A DNA stretch of 64,000 bases from Hyphodiscus hymeniophilus (Eukaryota > Ascomycota > Leotiomycetes > Helotiales > Hyphodiscaceae), in the NCBI GenBank assembly GCA_016508695.1, contig VNKQ01000017.1:868001-932000 (forward strand), given 5' to 3'. Shown in pieces: positions 47,349 to 59,181 of this stretch (its first letter is position 1; each line of letters opens with the position of its first letter). Under the pieces are notes generated by a model. It saw nothing but the letters and a program-made list of their open reading frames with translations, ran no database searches and was not told where the DNA came from. The position numbers and the translations under genes were made by a program.

Positions 47349-48412
47349 TCAAATCTTTGAGGCTCTCGACTTCGATTTTGCTATTGCCAGTCAGTATCAT
47401 ATCCAAACCGTCATTGAATGAAAGGGACACTTACCTTCCAGCTCCTGCATCTTCAACTTGAACCTTTCAACCGGTGCACCCTCCACAAACCGCTCCGACA
47501 ACGCATCGACACTATTGAAAACAGCGACAATCCTCTGATCCCTAGTACTCGCATTTTGCAGTCTCTTAACCTCCATCATACTCTTGGCATCTTTATCTTT
47601 GAGATGCTCTTCTAAATACTTCTTCACATATCCATGGAAGCCTTCGCTCGGGAATATCTTATTCACGATGCCATACTTCTCCATATCTTGGGCGGAAAGT
47701 TTGGTGCCAAACATAAGGAACTCGTTGGCGCGGTGAACGCCCATGGACTGTGCAAAAATAACGGCTGAACCGTTCTCAGGGACCAATCCAAGAGCTGAGA
47801 ATGGAATCTGGAAGTAAGTCTTGTCTGATGCTAGGACTATGTCGGCGACTCCAGGAAACCAAGCGGCACCCGCACCAACGGCGGGTCCGTTGAGGGCGAG
47901 CACGACGATTTTCTTATGGTCGATCATTGATCGCATGAGTTCCGTCCCTGTACTTGTATCAGATTTCGTACACTTTGGTTCAGGATGAGGGGCACATGCC
48001 TACGGAGAAGTTCTTCAAGAAATGGATCTTCTTTTCCGCTCTTGTGTTGAACTCTTGCACGTTGCTGAGACCGCTCCCTGTAGCAGCTGATTAGACTCCA
48101 CCATCGGAACCAGAGGTCGCAGAGAAGGGATCTCAAGAACGTACCTCTGACATCAGCACCAGCAGAGAAGAATCGTCCTTCTCCAGTAATGACTGTGAAA
48201 GTGGTATCGGAGTGGTCGTTCAGTATTCTTAGGGCATCAATTGCCTCTGGAATCATGTTTCCGCCAAATGCATTGAGGGATTTGGGTCGATTGAACTACA
48301 TTCCATTAAAGATTTCTCTTAGATCAAGAGGATACTGTATCCCCCATACCTTGATGACTCCAATTCCTCCTGAGACCTCTACTACGATATCTTCGTATTT
48401 TGGGAAAGCCAT
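47349..48412 (-). CDS. Peroxisomal enoyl-CoA hydratase/isomerase (crotonase family) with a PTS1 tail
   Basis: About 281 residues from five exons: 48412-48350, 48295-48145, 48077-47996, 47952-47435 and 47380-47349. The last exon is only 32 nt and gives the C-terminal tripeptide SKI, an accepted PTS1 form, so peroxisomal import is likely. The crotonase core shows FNRPKSLNAFGG, the first oxyanion-hole loop FFSAGADVRG, the second at LNGPAVGAGAAW, and ALGLVPENGSA. The usual catalytic Glu pair of hydratases is not both evident, while an ECI/DCI-type isomerase pattern fits; activity class is left open. It starts 388 bases from the divergent VOC gene, so the two may share a promoter. A role in beta-oxidation or peroxisomal steps of a pathway with its neighbours is inference. 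Confidence 0.87.
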
Positions 48413-48799
48413 GCTGATTGCTTTTTGGACCTCGGCACGAATCTTACACTTGGTAAAGGAAGGAGGAGAAGGGACTCGTATTTGGTTTATGAGTCGAAAA
48501 CGAAAAGTAGTATACACAAATGCCCTCTGAGATATAACAGTGAAGAGCAAGTCACGAACTCATCATTAGAGTGTTCTATAATAAGCTGCTGACTCGACGT
48601 CGTCGGTCCGAGATATCAAATTGCCGAAATCGTGGGGTAGACCGAGGGAGTGGCTAGACATGCGAGTGGATTTCTGAACTCCAAGCTCATGCAAGCTAAC
48701 TCGTTGGACATCGATAGCACACGAACCTCAAAACCCAGAGCTTGTGATATCCCAGTGGGTTCCGGCGACTCTATTCAAGATCCAGCAATTTCATTTACG
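48413..48799. promoter_or_regulatory. Divergent promoter region between the hydratase (-) and VOC (+) genes
   Basis: A 387-base interval between two start codons on opposite strands, so both promoters are here. No specific factor site is claimed. Confidence 0.55.
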
Positions 48800-49868
48800 A
48801 TGTCGCAGCTTCTAGGACCAAGCCCAACACGTCTTCGTCAAATCGCGCTCGTCGCGAAGGACCTGCAGAGAGCCGAACATCTTTTGGTATGCCATCACGT
48901 ATTGGCTTGATCGCCAATGGTGTGCTGAAGGAGACTCCAGACGAAAGTCATTGGGACAAAAGTCATCTTTGTTGATCCTGCTGTAGGACCATGGGGCTTG
49001 AAGAATTTCCTTGGTATTTTATGACAGGAGAGCTTCAAGACTGTGGCTAATCCCGGGCCGCAGTTGCCATTGGAGGCGATGTGATTGAAGTATGCGCATT
49101 CGAGATATGAGACAGATGGGATACATATTGATGGAGTCAGGTCGTCTCGCCCATCCAACCCGACACCACAGCCGGTCGACTCCTCGAGAAGCGTGGCGAT
49201 GGAGGGTACATGCTCATAATGCAGACAGTTGATGCATCGATCCGGAAGGCTCATATTGAATCTGCGCAATTGGGCAAGGTCATATTCTGCCACGAGACAG
49301 AAGATGCGACCTGCGTGCAGTACCACCCAAAGAGAATCAGAGGTATGGCAGGCAATCTTTGGGGTGGACTTGGACATCTGCTAAGGGATGAATAGGAGGT
49401 ATTATACCCGAACTTGATTCGCATCATTCAACGTCCTCCAATCCAAATCCGATACATGCACGCTTTTCGCCATGGCACGCTTGTGGATCCGCTTCCACCT
49501 ATCCTACATACTCCGCAAGCATGAAGCAACATGCAGATTTGGTACTCCTAGGAGTAAAGCTGAGACTGAAGCCTGGGGAGGATACACATCAAGCAGCCAA
49601 ACAGTGGGAGAGTATATTTGGCGTGAGTTCTCATGGCCCGAGATTGGTATTCACAAATGCCTCAATGGAATTTGTAAAAGGTGCTGATGGGAAGCCCGAG
49701 GGAATCATCGATATTACAATAGGTATGCACGGGAAGAAGAGGCTGATGGGTATATTTGGGAAGGCGAGAGATGAAGGCTGCCCCGTCGACGATACTCTGG
49801 GGGCTGTAGACATGTTAGGTGTGAGATTCTTCTTTCTGGACACTGACGTAGTGAAGAGTATTTTATGA
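48800..49868 (+). CDS. VOC superfamily (glyoxalase-like) protein
   Basis: About 286 residues from exons 48800-48886, 48941-49013, 49064-49089 (26 nt), 49141-49342 and 49396-49868; all phases match. The opening RLRQIALVAKDLQRAEHLL is a typical VOC strand-helix start. The first beta-alpha-beta-beta-beta module continues with KVIFVDPAVGPWGLKNFL and GGDVIEVVSPIQPDTT, then GGYMLIMQTVD. A second module begins near ADLVLLGVKLRLKPGED. The middle stretch is rich in His and Ser. Metal-binding His or Glu residues cannot be placed with certainty. VOC proteins include glyoxalases, dioxygenases and resistance proteins, so the reaction is open. It is divergent to the PTS1 hydratase and converges on the P450. 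Confidence 0.82.
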
Positions 49869-50055
49869 GACACTTAATTTATTCTAACCCACCGTCGCCG
49901 AAGAGTATCTCTGACGAGCGCCTAGGTATGTTCCCTGAACTTGCGCTGAATTGGATCATCACGGTCTCGAAATCAACGAAAAAGTTAACGAAAAGTGAAT
50001 GCATTGCTTGTATTTCCCAAAGTTTCTGTTCTATCTAACTTTCTATCTTGAAATG

Positions 50056-51790
50056 CTAATTTCTTCGTGTAATCTCCAAGATGCCCTCTGGCGCAACACT
50101 GGTAGTATTCATAGGGTCCACCACATGAAACTCGTCTCCACGCAGAGCAACGTCGAAATTTCGGAAGAGGTTGATCATGATCAATTTAACTTCGCTGATG
50201 GCTAAGTGTCGACCTCTGAGAATACAAAAGTTAGTCACTCAGATCTATATTCCTGGGGGTAAGGTCACTTACGGGCAAGCCCATCTCCCCAATCCGAAGG
50301 CAATGAAGTCATGTCGGCCTTGTACCGCGGGTACATCTTTGCGAGCCCATTGAAATCCGTCGAAATCAGCGCCACCATAGTTGTCTGGATGTTCATGGAC
50401 TCTCTTGACGTAGGGTGATACAAGTGAGTTCTTGGGAACAAGATACTTGCCAATCTGCACATCCTTGGTAGTATACCGAAGGGATGTAAAGGTATCGCCT
50501 TTGGAGCGCATGACTTCGCGAATGAAGGAGTCAAGTTTTTTGAGTCTCTTGAGAGATTCTACGGTCCAGAATTGGTTGCCATTCGAATCAATCTGGATAT
50601 TTTCCTCCCATTCAGAGCGGAGCTCGCCGAGATAGATGTCTTGTTGCTTTTGCTTTGCCAGGGTCATGATGCACCAGACGGCTACCACGGCAGATTGATG
50701 GATGCTTGCGAAAACGAGTCCGAGGCATACAGTAGTACACCAGAGAAAATTCAGGAATCCCAGCTCGCCCGTCTCACTGTTTCGGTATTTGATAGCAAGG
50801 AGGTCGAAGAACGGGACGAAGGCATTGCTGGGGCGGTCGATATTCTTAAGTCGCTCCTTTCGGTCCCGCCAGAGCTGTGGGACAACAGAAAGGAAGTATC
50901 GAGGGACGATTGTGAAGAGAACAGCCGACAGAGTGGTTTGAAGAGACCAAAGCCAAGGAAGGTATCTCCAACCATCTGTGTTCTCATATACACCAGAGAG
51001 TCTCGCAACTGCAATAGCAGTAGCCATGAAGTCTTCGGTATTAGCTGGCGTGAGATATTTGTCACCTAAGATCAGCTTCACCATTGAGCGTGCGAGGAGG
51101 CGATGAGCCCAGTGGTATAAATCAGTGACTTCCGTCTTAGTGTCAGAGAGCTTGTTGCCGTCCAGATCTCCAGCCCCGTTCTCGAAGATTGGTGCGATTT
51201 CGTCCACGTAAGCGCTCAAGCGGGGAGTCAAGCCTTCTGCCACAAGTCGGTCAACCTCTGAAATGAAAGTGCCGTTGTTGAACCAGAGCATGAATTCCAT
51301 GTGCAACATATTGGTTACGGCCTTGTCGAAGGAGTAGTTGTGTGTGTTTGTAAGGACCTCGCGGACGTGGACATGTTCAAGCACATATTCCATACGGCCA
51401 TGCCTAGGGATAATGACAACATCTCCATGCTTATTCAGGGCTTCATTGTAAGCTGCATGACCCTTGGCAGAGAACTGTATATCTCGGGGGATATAAACGA
51501 TGGGTGGCTTGAGCGAGGAGAGTTTTGATGAGGAGGTTTGCTGCTATTGATGCCTTTTATTAGAACCCTACTTGACTGGGGGTCCAGCTTCGGAAACACA
51601 ATCTCACCTTGAATTGTAGTAGCTTCCGGAGGGGGAGGAATCGTTGACGAGCTGCGGAGAAGGGACCGGCCTCCCTCATTTCGAGAATGAACAATGCCAA
51701 GCAGAAGTTAATTACCAAGGACACAGTAATTGTGGGAGAATGGTTTGCAAGTCTCTGGGTCAACGAAGGCGAAGGCGAAGCAGAAGTCAT
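50056..51790 (-). CDS. Cytochrome P450 monooxygenase, gibberellin-type (CYP68/503-like)
   Basis: About 537 residues from exons 51790-51608, 51543-50273 and 50215-50056. The N-terminus carries one membrane anchor (TITVSLVINFCLALFIL), placing it on the ER. The K-helix ExxR lies in DSFIREVMR. The heme loop, split by the last intron, reads FGLGRWACPGRHLA, with the cysteine ligand. The I-helix is unusual: FASIHQSA replaces the common acid/alcohol pair (AGxE/DT). A His in this place is typical of the fungal ent-kaurene oxidase and gibberellin P450 group, which supports the placement but does not name the substrate. It is 188 bases from the VOC stop, convergent. It may hydroxylate a terpenoid or lipid in the same pathway as its neighbours; that is inference. 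Confidence 0.9.
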
Positions 51791-52888
51791 GATGTCTGTA
51801 GCAGGACAATGAACCATCTGGAAGTTTGTGAAGGCACAGCAGCAAGACAAAAATGCCTTCTGAGCAACCTCCCACAGTTCATGAACGACCATGATGTTGG
51901 TGTATGGATCTGCTCGAAGAAGATGAAAGTGGTTGAGAGATTTCCCAATGTTCGATATGTTTGTTTACGCAGTAGCCTGCCGCGATTTTCTTCACAGTTC
52001 GGTCGGCGAGCATCATGTGATGAGCCTTATCAGAGATGTTGGAGTGAATTGCGACAAGCATGGCTTGTAATAAAACCCCTTCCATTACGCTGTTCTTGGG
52101 GCTCTTCACATGACATACATAAACCTGCACGATGTCAAAAACCGTTCGCTAATTCGCAAGACGTTTCTTATTTTGAGAGGAGCATGCATTGGCCGCAAAA
52201 AACCTTCAAAGAAGTCCATGGTGTCTAAATTCCCCGTAAGTATTCTATCCTAATTAGGAAAATAGCCGTGAATTTCCCGTATGTTAGATGTTGTTGGGTT
52301 TCGAGACGTTCTTTCCCTTAACCAATATTATGTTCCGAAATCAACAAACCAGCGGACACGGAGGCTGGGCTGCGAGCTTACCATGCCATGGACTCGAGTG
52401 CGCAAGGGAAAAACTGATCTTGAGAAGAGTTAGATAATGGCCCTTGACGACGTATCCAAAAGCTTGGGGGAAACGACGTGGAATCGTGTATTTGGAGTAG
52501 AGAAAAGATTCCCGATACGTGCCATTCGTTGTGCCTCGTGAGACGTGTATTGAAGAGCTAGCTCTTGCGACTCATAGATTGACCTAATTCTGAGTTGGCT
52601 AGCGGTTGAAAACAGAAAAATGTCTCGAATTACACCGATCTCACAGAGATGGATCATATAGGACTTGAGACGACTCCAGAGGGTAAGAAGTGAAGCATGA
52701 AGGAGAAGCAAAATAATGTGTGCCAATGCGGTATATATTTGTACATCTACAGAAAGTAACTTCTCCTCATCTGACCCGGCCTACAAGGTCTCAAAGCAAA
52801 GGCTTCTTCTCTATCATGAGCCATCAACTTATCATACAAGTCGTATAAACGCGCTGCCTTCCATCTCTATCGTTCTCGGATCAACACC
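51791..52888. other. Intergenic region, no gene supported
   Basis: About 1.1 kb, including the P450 promoter. Frames at 51879-52130 and 52430-52726 (-) show no domain. Confidence 0.5.
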
Positions 52889-54753
52889 TTAGACAGCAGT
52901 TCTCGTTGAATTTGAAAAGAACGCGCTTGACAAAGTACCTGTCGCAGCTGGGCTTGTGACGAAAACGGTTTGTGTTGACAGGCAAGGTGTTGATGAAGAG
53001 GCTTTCACAACAGCGGCCGAGGTAGTCTGAGCAATAGCAGCGACGCCTGACGAAACTTCTTTGGTAATAGCTGCCGAGGTAGTTTGAGCAATAGCAGCGG
53101 CGTCTGTTGAAATTGCTATCGATGAGGCGGGGATAACTGAGCTGGACAGAATGGAGCCAGTGACTGATACTGTGACGGGAACGCTGTTTAGAGTTAGCAA
53201 CTGATGGACCAGTGTGAGCGAGGAAGATACGAACCTCACAGTGGCGGTAATCGTAGTAGGGGCAGCAGAAGCTTTAGCACTGGAAGCAGCACTTGAACAA
53301 GAATCTTTCTGGCTGGTACATTCCTCAATCGAGAAACCTGGACCAGAGATACTCGTACAAGCAGTGAACTGGTGACCACAGGATGCTGCGGCGGCAGACT
53401 GAAGATCATCGAAGAGTTCCTCGAAGACAGAGAATTGCGAGCCGGATCTGGAGACCGAGGGACAGAGACCACCGAGGGATTCAGCGAATTCGAAGAATGT
53501 TTCGATCTCAGTGATGATTTTCTTGGATGCGCCAGAGCTAGACTTCTTTCCTGAGGAGCTTGAAGACTTGGAAGATGAGGATGTGATGACAGCTGCGGCA
53601 GACGAGGTTGTGCTTGACTCGACAACCACCGCTTTAGATTGCGAGGCTACTGCTTTTCCACCCTTGCCTCCTTTCCCGCCCTTTCCACTCTTCCCTGTGG
53701 CCGTGGCAGTCGAATTGGAGAACGGCGCAATGGTTGCAGAGGCTGCAGCTTCGCTTGTGGAAACTGATTCCGTAGCACTCGACGCCACACTACTTTCAGC
53801 GACATCAGGTCCGGCTGCGACAGCTGAGGCGGCTAGAAATTATAAGAATTAGCATTAATTCGCAGATAAGAACTAAGGTTCCTACCAAGAGCCGCAGCAG
53901 CCTCTCCACCAGATCCGTCATTCGCAGCTGCGTTGGCGGTAGTTCCTGAGCCAATGACAGTGAACTTGGTGCAGTCGTCTGCGGTTCCCCGTTGGGCGAC
54001 GGGCATTAAAACGGCTTGATGATTAGAAGCCGATGCCAGGGTGCAGACACGATAGTGTCCAGCAGGAAGACCACCTGTGACCACAGCCTGAAGAAGGCCC
54101 TTTCCATTGCCAGGGTCATTAATACCGTGGAAGAAGGCGAATTGCGTAGCATCCAAAGCCACGGTAGGGTTTAAGGAAGCTCCCATATCCTGGACAGTCA
54201 CGTGGGTGTGGCCGAGAACGTTTCCTCCAGAGAGTTGTTGAGGCGCAGAGTAGTAGGTTGCGTCAGCATTCGTAAACGATCCAGCGACCAGGTTGGACAT
54301 CTGAACAGTAATATTGAAGGTCGTGTCGGACTCAATGGTGGCGCTACCGGCCAGAGGGAACGTGATAATGGAAGACACCATGTTGGTTTTTGCTGGGATG
54401 TCACCCATGGCTGTAACAATTAGCACTGCTTCAGAGTACTGGTCAAGCAACTTACGGATACCGTTACAAGAGCCAGTGGTGATTTGAAGACCGTTGGTCA
54501 AGGTCTTTCCGGCACAGTTATTGATGAAGTTGTTGGTCGAAGTTTGCGATTTGGCCTGTTGAGCTTCGTTGTTTCCGATCTCGTCACTTCCATCATTGAA
54601 AGATCCACTTTGGATAGCATCAGGAGATAGAGTGGTAGCAGTGGCATCGTCGTTAGCACGCTTGTGCATGAGTGCATGTCGATCCTGGAGTAACGATCTG
54701 GCGTCGATCAGGCTGGCCGAGGCGAGGAGAATGGGTAGAAGTGATGACAACAT
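52889..54753 (-). CDS. Secreted, Ser/Ala-rich extracellular protein of a conserved fungal family
   Basis: About 571 residues from exons 54753-54456, 54410-53886, 53832-53235 and 53183-52889. The ATG begins a signal peptide (MLSSLLPILLASASLIDA). A globular N-terminal part (about residues 65-260) contains NNFINNCAGKTLTNG, PMGDIPAKTN, GHTHVTVQDMG and GGLPAGHYRVCTLASASNH. To my memory, fungal proteins with this pattern are often labelled ribosomal protein s17 in databases, which the sequence here does not support, as it is clearly secreted. The C-terminal part is low-complexity: GGKGGKGGKGG, serine runs, and two AAIAQTTSAA repeats. Paired cysteines suggest disulfides. No GPI tail is evident. Likely wall or matrix protein; role unknown. 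Confidence 0.8.
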
Positions 54754-56800
54754 AATGGCGATATTTAATCTTTCAGAGTATTGCGGCGAGTTGGGTCAAT
54801 ATTTGAACGGTGAAAACAAAAGATTTAAACGGTCCAGACCGGGTATGTAAAGGTTGTGCAGCGAATAAGAATGAACGAGCAACGACGCAGTCGTGAGAAG
54901 TGAATGAAGGAATAAGGCGCCAAAAAAGAATGTAGAAGCACAACACACAAGGAATGTAGTTCGAGATGATCGATGAGAGGGGAAAAATACCGGGCAGGGT
55001 GGGCAAACACCCTTATACTCTCACAGCGACGGCATGTTGTCGCAAAAGGAAATGAGCCAGCCTCCACTAGATCAAACAGTTTAACCGGTTGTACGGAGTA
55101 ACCCCTCTCGCTTCAGCCTTGCTGCCTCAAGTGGTCTTGTTCGGTTTCGAGGTTGAACTAGTAAACCGCAGGAACTAGCAGACTCGGGTTAAAGTTGGAG
55201 ATAGTTGTTGACGGTATGAGGCTGATGGGAAAACAATGCATCAGGTAGATTGGAGGGTCCTCAAATGATCTTGGCCCGCATGGCCAATGGCCATCGGGGG
55301 CCACCGCCTTCGGTCTGCCGCCAACTATATCGTTTTGCTCATAATTTACTACCTCATCTGTGCGAGTGAGTGAGGGTGGTGTAACAAACATGATACAGGA
55401 GGGAGGAATACGGACAATCTGATACGCGAAAGGTTGGACCTTCCTCGCTTAACGGCTGACGAGCCGAGAAGAGGTGAAAAGGGGTGCAGCAGATTTGAGC
55501 TTTGTGAGTGGCTGGCACTGTTGTTCGTAGCGAGTCAGTCATCCACCAAATACCCAAATTTCAAATGATATATTTGAAGTTACTGGTTTGAGGAGAAAGG
55601 TTCGCAATAGCTCAGAGGTTTTGAGCGATTGAGTTTATTCCCTCAGATGGCCATTCGTGGCGTCTGTATCCCGCGATAAAGGGCGCAGCGCCTATTTGAT
55701 CCAATCCCCCTTGTCCAGACTTTCCAGGTTTCATCGTGAACCTGGCCTGATACACTCGGGATCTACCCCAAGATGGGATGAACAGTCTTCAGACGAATGA
55801 TCGCGGCTTTCTGGACCGAGATGTAAAAGCCTGTAGAGGATCTGTTGATCTCAAAAAGTCTCAATCGTCACGCAGCTCCCAGCAAATCGGGGTTCTATGG
55901 AGAGGTTCCCAGGGCTCTCTTGGGAGAGGTAAGGAGGGCACGATGGCTAGGACAATTTAAAAATTAGACTCACGCGCCGACTCATATGAACTCTTCCATT
56001 CATTGGGAATTTGTAAGCCAATGTAAGCAGTGTAACATGATAGCGACTGATCAATTCTGGGAGAACGGCTCGGCGAGGACACGGAGGTTGTTTGAAGGAG
56101 ATCTGCTGCTGATGCTTGTTTGTTTGGAAACCTTCGAACCTTCCAAATCATATCAGCGATTGCGATATCTTGTTCGCATCATCTCAAACACCGATAATCG
56201 ATAGCCAGTCCTGTGGCCAGTCGGCTACAACGGCACCCAGCCATCCAAGGTCTCTTGCTCGGTCTCAGACTGAGTCCCTGAGGCAATCCTCGATACCAGT
56301 TGCCCTTGGTGTGTTTTAGGTCTTGGGATTTTCAATGTGGCCAGAAGGGGCGAGTCGCTGCACGCGGATTTTCCAAAGACTCGAGGATCGTCTGACCCTT
56401 TGGGAAGGTTAGATCCACCATATAACGTGCCAGCAAATTATTCGCTTGCTTGCTTGTTTTGGTCGAGATGAAAACTTTGGAACTGGGTGATTATTTGACT
56501 GTGGCTGGTAATTGTACAACAACAACAACTTCCCGACGGCACGTGATGTGGCTGAGCTAGCTTCAAAATTTACCAGCTAGCGTCATGTCTTTCCATCCAG
56601 CAAAAAATCGAGGAGTCGAGAAGCCGGTGGAGCAAAGCCGCATCAACTCAACTACGAATATCAGTCTCCTGCGATCGACCAACGAGTTCTTCCCCAGACT
56701 ACGATCAATATCGTCCTCCCAACATTGCCGTGGTATTGGCAGAGCGGCCGAAGGAAGACAGAGCAGGTAGACAAGGACGAATCTACAGACATCATAGAAT
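54754..56800. other. Long intergenic region, no gene supported
   Basis: About 2 kb between the secreted protein gene (-) and TIM17 (+). It contains both promoters. Frames of 60-90 codons occur but none shows a domain. A frame at 56585-56770 is probably leader sequence. Confidence 0.5.
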
Positions 56801-57491
56801 ATGGATCATACTCGAGACCCGTGTCCATGGGTGGCATTAAATGATTTCGGAGGAGCCTTCTGCATGGGAGTATGTGCTTCCTGTTTTGTGAACACCTATT
56901 GTCGGCTAGGTCCCTTGACTCGCCGTACATGAGTCTCCGACTGTTTAATCCGAACTCTAGCTAACGAATCCGCTCACAGGCAATCGGAGGAGCAGTATGG
57001 CACGGTGTCAAAGGGTTTCGCAACTCACCCTACGGAGAACGACGGATTGGTGCCCTCACAGCGATAAAGGCGCGTGCGCCTGTATTAGGAGGGAATTTTG
57101 GTGTCTGGGGAGGACTTTTCTCGACGTTTGACTGCGCGGTGAAGGGAGTGAGGAAGAAGGAGGACCCGTACAATGCCAGTACGTAATCCTCATGATACTC
57201 CTACTATAGTGGGAATTTGATCATCAAATTGGTTGTTATTTGGAAAAGTGCTGACACAATGCTTCTTCAGTTATAGCAGGCTTCTTCACCGGCGGCGCTC
57301 TAGCAATCAGAGGAGGAGCAAAAGCAGCGCGAAACTCGGCGATAGGATGTGCCTGTCTGCTAGCGGTTATCGAGGGTGTCGGAATTGGGTTCCAAAGAAT
57401 GATGGCGGAGAACACAAGACTGGACGTACCACTTCCTCCACAACCACCGCCTTCGGAAGCTGGGAAGACTGGCTTCCCGGCTCTTGCGTAA
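56801..57491 (+). CDS. TIM17: TIM17, mitochondrial inner-membrane translocase subunit
   Basis: Channel-lining subunit of the TIM23 presequence translocase. About 162 residues from exons 56801-56869, 56980-57178 and 57271-57491, the normal length. The ATG opens [20 protein letters not shown], the classic conserved N-terminus of Tim17. Glycine-zipper membrane segments follow: [34 protein letters not shown]-type loop replaced by [10 protein letters not shown], and [16 protein letters not shown]. The C-terminus is proline-rich ([13 protein letters not shown]) and ends at a TAA. It converges with the DUF302 gene. Essential housekeeping function; identification is secure. Confidence 0.96.
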
Positions 57492-57779
57492 AACCTTGCT
57501 GCAACTCGACCCAACTCTACTCTTTCTGTCCATTGTCAAAGAGACTTTGGATTGTGTATTCTTCACACTGGGCGTTTGTTTTCTGTTTGCATAGCTGGGT
57601 GTACGTATAGAACTCGATATGGTTGAGGTGATGAGTTAAGTAATTATGATAGAGAATTAATCCTTCTCTTTCAGCACGATACTTGCTTTCAGTAGTGCAT
57701 TCTCTTTTAATCTCAGCAATCAACGAATCCAGCGATTCTCCACCAGTATAGACTGCGGCTCCTTCACCACGCGTCGCTC

Positions 57780-58355
57780 TTAAGAAGCGACATCCTTCAC
57801 CAAAATCTCCAATTTCTTATCTAGCTCCGCCACCGCAGTTACCAAGCCTTCATCACGATTCAGGCCCGCGATCAGCGCACTGGGTAGCTGATAAACCAAG
57901 TCCACGCCTCCCTCTTTCTTCTCCGACACCAACAGCTCAACCGGAACCGCCAGGCCCGCGGTGAGATCGCGCTTCAGCATCGTGATGGCGATCAAAGGAT
58001 TACCCAGGACAACGCGCTTGGACTTCAAGCCATCTCCTACGCCGAAGAGAGGTATCCAGGCGCCGTGGTTGAACTCCTGCTTTGCTTTAGCCGAAGCAAC
58101 TGGAGAGGAGAGCGTTCACCATACCTGGAATATCATGAAGCCATGCGGCCCAACTTGCTTCTCGATCCCCCGGACAAACTTTTCTTTGCTCGCGGCAGAA
58201 TAGTCCTCGATGCTCTTGGCTGCTTGAGACCAGTCGGGAATGCCCTCTACCCCGCCAATAGAGGCATACAGCTTGGCCATGATGGAAGGGAAGGGTTGTG
58301 TAGAATGAAAGGTTACACGGGTCCCGGTGTAGGTCTCTACACTTTTTGTTGCCAT
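57780..58355 (-). CDS. DUF302 domain protein
   Basis: About 175 residues from exons 58355-58125 and 58076-57780, with one GT-AG intron joined at QEFNHGAW. The start is the ATG opening MATKSVETYTGTRV. The DUF302 fold is suggested by SIEDYSAASKEKFVRGI, FMIFQEFNHGAW and LGNPLIAITMLKRDLTAGL, followed by PVELLVSEK. No signal peptide or membrane segment is seen. Members are small, mostly uncharacterised alpha/beta proteins found in bacteria and fungi. No function is claimed. Confidence 0.82.
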
Positions 58356-58914
58356 GATGGACGGTTATAGTAGGGATTTTAGTCTCTCGATCGATATTAA
58401 GGTTTGTGAGAGATTCGATGAGTTCCTCGGATCGATGCAACAAAGAGCTCTTTGGTAATTTGATATTAGGAGATTGGACGATGAGTTGAAGGCTTCTCGG
58501 TCAAGTACTCTTCTAGTTGAGCAATATGTAGGCCACTATCCTTTTAAACAAAACCAAGGCATGCATTCATGCCAGATGGGGAGGGCGATTCGGCATCTTT
58601 GAAGTATGACGATGTTTGTTGAGCGACTCGTCAATGCAACTAGGCCGAGGAGTAAATAGATCAGTAATCTGGGAAACTACAACAACGCAAACCCTCGCCA
58701 AATCTAATCAACATTGTTTGGGATTATCTGCCGACAAACTCCGAAGACATCGCTTGTTCATTCCTGCAATAGATATACCAAAACTCAGGTAGATAGATAC
58801 CAAAAAGATGGACAGTCACGTGATGCGGCTCATGTAAAGCACGTGACAGAATCCCATCATTGATTAATGTCGCCATACCCTTAGGTTCTCCCAGGGAAAC
58901 GCTAAGTCGGCTTG
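58356..58914. other. Upstream region of the DUF302 gene
   Basis: About 560 bases with the DUF302 promoter, ending at the target duplication of the MITE. Nothing else is recognised. Confidence 0.5.
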
Positions 58915-59181
58915 TTAGGACCTGTTTGGTAATTGAGTTTATATACTAGTATTCCAGTATAGTTTTAGCGTTAGCTAGAGCCTATATAGGTTAAGATACA
59001 AACCGAGAGAACAAACCGAACCCACTTTTCAATAACCTAAAATCCGGCTTGTTGAAAAGCGGGTTTAGTTTGTTCTCTCAGTTTGTATCTTACCCTATTT
59101 AAGCTCTAGCCAGCACTAAACTTGTACTATAGTACTAGTCTATAGACTATATATAAACTCAATTTGCCAGATAGGCCCTTA
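58915..59181. mobile_element. Tourist-like (PIF/Harbinger) foldback MITE of 261 bp with TTA target duplication
   Basis: The element at 58918-59178 is flanked by TTA on both sides (58915-58917 and 59179-59181). The left end begins GGACCTGTTTGG and the right end, inverted, GGGCCTATCTGG, the terminal motif known from Tourist-type MITEs. The whole element is an imperfect palindrome with arms of about 110 bp around a centre near 59045. Differences between the arms are mostly C/T or G/A changes. No open frame inside. Confidence 0.87.
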
